Source: Hydnum rufescens UP504
Taxonomy: Eukaryota; Basidiomycota; Agaricomycetes; Cantharellales; Hydnaceae
Assembly: GCA_014904985.1 (NCBI GenBank)
Contig: MU129063.1
Span: forward strand, 62,001 to 126,000
Length of the DNA stretch: 64,000 bases
Reading direction: 5' to 3'
The notes beneath the pieces are model-generated. The model was not told where the DNA came from and searched no databases. It saw only the letters and a program-made list of their open reading frames with translations. The translations under genes were made by a program, and so were the position numbers. Of the stretch, positions 61,088 to 64,000 are shown piece after piece (position 1 is the first letter of the stretch; each line of letters begins with the position of its first letter).

Positions 61088-61760
61088 ATGTTCTACCTGA
61101 TCGGCTTGGTCTGTTCGACGAGAAAGATATCACTGGCGAGACTAAGTACATGGTCTGCTGCGCTTCTCGGCCTTTGATCGTCATAATGTCTTCCGGGTGG
61201 TGAAAAATGCAACCCGTGTGATACTTAAATTCCTACACCAGTATACATTATGGCTGATAAGAAAAGACTGGTGGATCGCAGTCTTGCTAAAATATCCCCC
61301 CCCTTCCGCACCCTGGAAGATGCTCGCTTTCTCAGGCAGTCTTTTACGGTCGAGCAGTCACCCGGTTGAGACTGTTTCTGATGAGATCTTGTCCCATGTG
61401 TCCACATCAGACGTCGCACTCCTTGTCGTAGGCGACCCTTTCGGAGCCGCAACTCACCAGAATATTTGCTTCGGGCTCGTGCTCTCAATATCTCAACTGA
61501 CCTCGTTCACAATGCATCAATCATGAGCGCGACTGGTGCCTGTGGATGACAGCTATATAGCCTTGGACCCGCAGTTTCTATTCCATTTTGGACGGATACT
61601 TGGAAGCCCGATAATTGGCTGGGACGAATACAAGAAAATGTGGGCCTTGGCCTTCATACGATCGTACTTCTTGATATCAAGGTGAAAGAGCAGAACACTA
61701 ATCTCGATTGTTGCGCAAACTCCTCAGTGGTTTCTTCAATCTGGATCGATAGACGTGCAC
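61088..61760 (+). pseudogene. DPH5: Decayed DPH5 (diphthine methyl ester synthase) copy
   Basis: In order on the plus strand: MFYLIGL, then (next frame) FDEKDIT, VKNATRV, MADKKRL, FYGRAV, VETVSDEILSHV, DVALLVVGDPFGAATH, HNASIMSATGACG, VSIPFWTDTWKPD and LGLHTIVLLDIKVKEQ. These are the conserved blocks of the SAM-dependent methyltransferase that makes diphthine on eEF2. There are several frame changes, a TGA where LQLY follows GACG, and a deletion between FYGRAV and VETVSDEIL. A GTGGATCG...TTTCTCAG segment of about 65 nt fits a retained intron between MADKKRL and the FYGR block, so the copy arose from genomic DNA rather than a processed mRNA. Not functional. Confidence 0.85.
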
Positions 61761-63133
61761 ATATGTAATTGTTAATTTCGATCTGACCAGACTACGGAGT
61801 TATCATTCGGCGGCGCGTCCTACACCCACGCGATTAGTCATTCCTGGCGTACGTGTTCGATTATAACATTATGACTCATGATTTTACCCTGGAAGGTTTC
61901 TTCTTCAGCTGGTACTTCTGCAAGGGTTTTGTGATAATGTAAAGTCCAAAAACTCCCAATCAACGATCTTTTTGGACGGGGTGTTTCTGAGTTCTGAGGT
62001 TTCCGGTGAGAGAAAGGAAGTTGCTCAAGTGGGTTTGAAGCAGTCCCCGGTAACAAACATTGGGTTCATTTTGGGCAAGGGCTCCTGCGTCGGCACGGGC
62101 CCGAGATTGGGACGCGGGGCCGGTGGGAGCCAACCCAGCCGGCTCTCCACGAGGAGCGTTGTTATTTACTGGATCTTCAAGTTCCAAGCACTTTGGATTG
62201 TTCTGCGAATCCAATGCGAATCCCTCAGTGGTGCTTCGTTGCGGTGTACATTGGTCTTTTGGATCATCCTACTGGCCAGGCTCCTCAATTTGAAAGACAC
62301 CATTACTTGAATACGAGCGCCACGAAAACGCCCATGCGTCCTTGAAAGCCTTCTTCAGGGATTCAACATTCGTCCCAGTCTGCACCAACAACCTCTGCCC
62401 AAGAGCCTTGGAGCTCTACGGCAGGTATAAGACCCGAGTTTAGGAGGGAACAACCTTGAGTTCCGCATTCCGGGTGAGGGCTCGAACGGCAAAGGTCCCA
62501 TCGCCTTCGCAACGCCCGCCAGCTTGAATACCAGTGCTTCCAGTAACAGTAGCAATCTTCCTCTGGGTTGGGGACATTGTGAGTTCAAGGTGAGTTTGAA
62601 CATCCTTTATAGGTGAAGCAGGAGCATTCAAGGAAATGGTTGGTGTATCCGGCAAAATTGATTTTTGTTGAAAGTTTGACACTCTGACAACAGGGGGCAT
62701 TCAAAACTTGGGAAGGTCAGGCCCTCGATTGATCCGCCGGACCCAAGATCTCAATCTGCGTCCCAGTAATGACTGGGGATAGTAATTGCAATTGTCTTGA
62801 AGAAACGTACTCAGCATACTCAGCCATCTAAGTCTGCCATGCTTAGTACTGAAAAGAAAGAGGATCTATGCGCCCACCCCTTAGGGCTGAAATCCGTGAG
62901 CGGAAAAAACCTAGTTCGCCGTGTTTTTGGGTCCAAAATCTGTAGCTGGACCTACAGTACGGTTTCGCCAAAATTTGGTCCAAAATCTGCGATTCACGCC
63001 CTCAAAGAGCTTAGAGCTCGCGGGGGTCCGATTGCCACGCGTTTTCGGATATTTGGGCGGGGAAACTTCCTGGCAATCAACGTGTGGCGCGGCAATGTCC
63101 GCTGCGAGTGGTCACGAGTCTAACTAAATAGGC
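61761..63133. other. Repeat-rich interval without recognised gene
   Basis: Minus-strand frames at 62440-62700 and 61960-62214 look protein-like in composition but match no family I know. 62930-62985 carries two close copies of TTGGGTCCAAAATCTG / TTGGTCCAAAATCTG, typical of repeat DNA. Confidence 0.4.
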
Positions 63134-63596
63134 CTCGTTACAGACCGAGTGAACTCGGTCTGGTGAAACGGGGAGATCCGGAAGGCGCGGGCACGATGCT
63201 TCCGCTACAGCCAATCAGAAAAAGTTTTGAACCGTGTTTGCCGGTGCTTTCAGTTGGGTATGCGACGATCGGACTTACCAATTATGGGAGCTATTATCAC
63301 GGCTCTACCTTCCTTGGCAGTATGTGGGTGGGTGCGTTGATATCGAAGGCCGAATAAACCAGGAATCGGCAGCAAAGAACTCAAGCGACATCTATGCGCT
63401 CACCAGGCCCACTGATAGGTCCAGCAAAATTGAAATTACGGTAGGCATAAAATGATTGCCAGTCAAAAACCAACTGAAAGTTTCGGCAAACAAAACCGGT
63501 CAAAACTTTTTTCTGATTGGCTGGAGCGGAAGCTTCGTGCCCGCGCCTTCGGAACTCCCCATTGTCCGACCGGAGTGACTCGGTCTGGTTACGAGA
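63134..63596. mobile_element. Foldback element with ~95-bp imperfect inverted arms
   Basis: The left arm (about 63134-63232) and right arm (about 63497-63596) are inverted copies. They share CTCGT at the tips, CAGACCGAGT, then GAAGGCGCGGGCACGA and CAGCCAATCAGAAAAA. The tip GACCGAGTGAACTCGGTC is itself palindromic. The central ~260 bp has no coding signal. Such long-armed elements are non-autonomous. Confidence 0.75.
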
Positions 63597-64000
63597 CACT
63601 AAGCAGCCGAGTGCATCCTACCAAATGGGCCATAGACGGAGATTGGCTGCGTGTTGCCCGGGATGTCTATGCCGTTGAAGCCAAGGAGGAATGATTGTTT
63701 AAGACAGTACTAGTGGATCGAAAGCACCTGGGGTGCGTTTGACACAGAGCCTCAAGGCAAATATTTAACACTTACTGTATTACGGAAATATCCTCATGTC
63801 TATCCAAATCATGAGAAGCAGGGAAGTACATATTCCCACATACGAGTCAACCCGTGGGGTCAGGAAATCGGCAGATGTCCGGCGCGTCCCAAAAGCCATG
63901 AAGGAAGTTTAGCGGCCGTCATATCACAACGGGCTGTGCTGCGCCACTGACACTGCCCCGTTCATCATAGACACGAAGCTTCCCTACAAATGAAGGTACT
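63597..64000. other. Return of the array 5' flank at the window edge
   Basis: 63733-63990 matches the flank upstream of copy K (59215-59480): AAATCATGAGAA, GGCGCGTCCCAA and similar blocks are in the same order. No family gene lies to its left in this window. Confidence 0.6.

Noticed and set aside
61960..62700. Minus-strand frames considered as retrotransposon gag
   Set aside because: No zinc knuckle, protease or polymerase motif, and stops between the segments.

Overview
The window looks like a filamentous basidiomycete (Agaricomycete-like) nuclear genome. Protein-coding frames are cut by many short GT-AG introns of about 53-98 nt. The recognisable families are typical of that group: a NACHT-WD40 STAND protein, an FHA-RING ubiquitin ligase, an HMG-box regulator, F-box/LRR proteins and an SRPK-type kinase fragment. 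I saw no prokaryotic operon structure, rRNA or tRNA.

Left part (1-13 kb): three real genes, all on the minus strand. A NACHT-WD40 NLR-like protein (1-3534) runs off the left edge in a highly uniform array of about 13 WD40 repeats. A Dma1-type FHA-RING E3 ligase (6316-8121) follows, then an HMG-box transcription factor (10040-12701). From 12.7 to 20.6 kb I recognise no gene.

Middle (20.6-27.3 kb): a truncated SRPK-like kinase relic, two tandem copies of an F-box/LRR gene with different frame-breaking indels, a small three-exon gene of unknown family, and a 329-bp MITE with perfect 23-bp terminal inverted repeats and TA target duplications.

Right part (27.6-59.1 kb), the most interesting section: eleven tandem copies (named A to K here) of one uncharacterised six-exon gene, all on the minus strand, plus two fragments holding only the last two exons. 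Two copies (D, 352 aa; F, 351 aa) splice into complete frames with the same exon phases. H and J also look complete and I probably is. A, B, C, E and K carry one or two small frameshifts, and G has a large internal deletion. The N-terminal ~180 residues are predicted helical. They resemble, by eye only, the four-helix HeLo/MLKL-type domains found at the N-terminus of fungal NLRs. The C-terminal half matches nothing I know. Copies C and D each lie back to back with a plus-strand atypical kinase-like gene inside a 4.57-kb segmental duplication. Both kinase copies are broken by different indels.

Right end (59.1-64 kb): a mobile-element-rich segment with a 724-bp Tc1/mariner-type non-autonomous element, a decayed DPH5 (diphthine synthase) pseudogene and a ~460-bp foldback element. 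After these the 5' flank of the tandem family reappears at the window edge.

Inference: the window joins an NLR-like receptor gene with a fast-evolving birth-and-death array of small proteins that may be cell-death or allorecognition executors. Several disabling indels sit in or near short homopolymers, so some 'pseudogenes' could be assembly errors.
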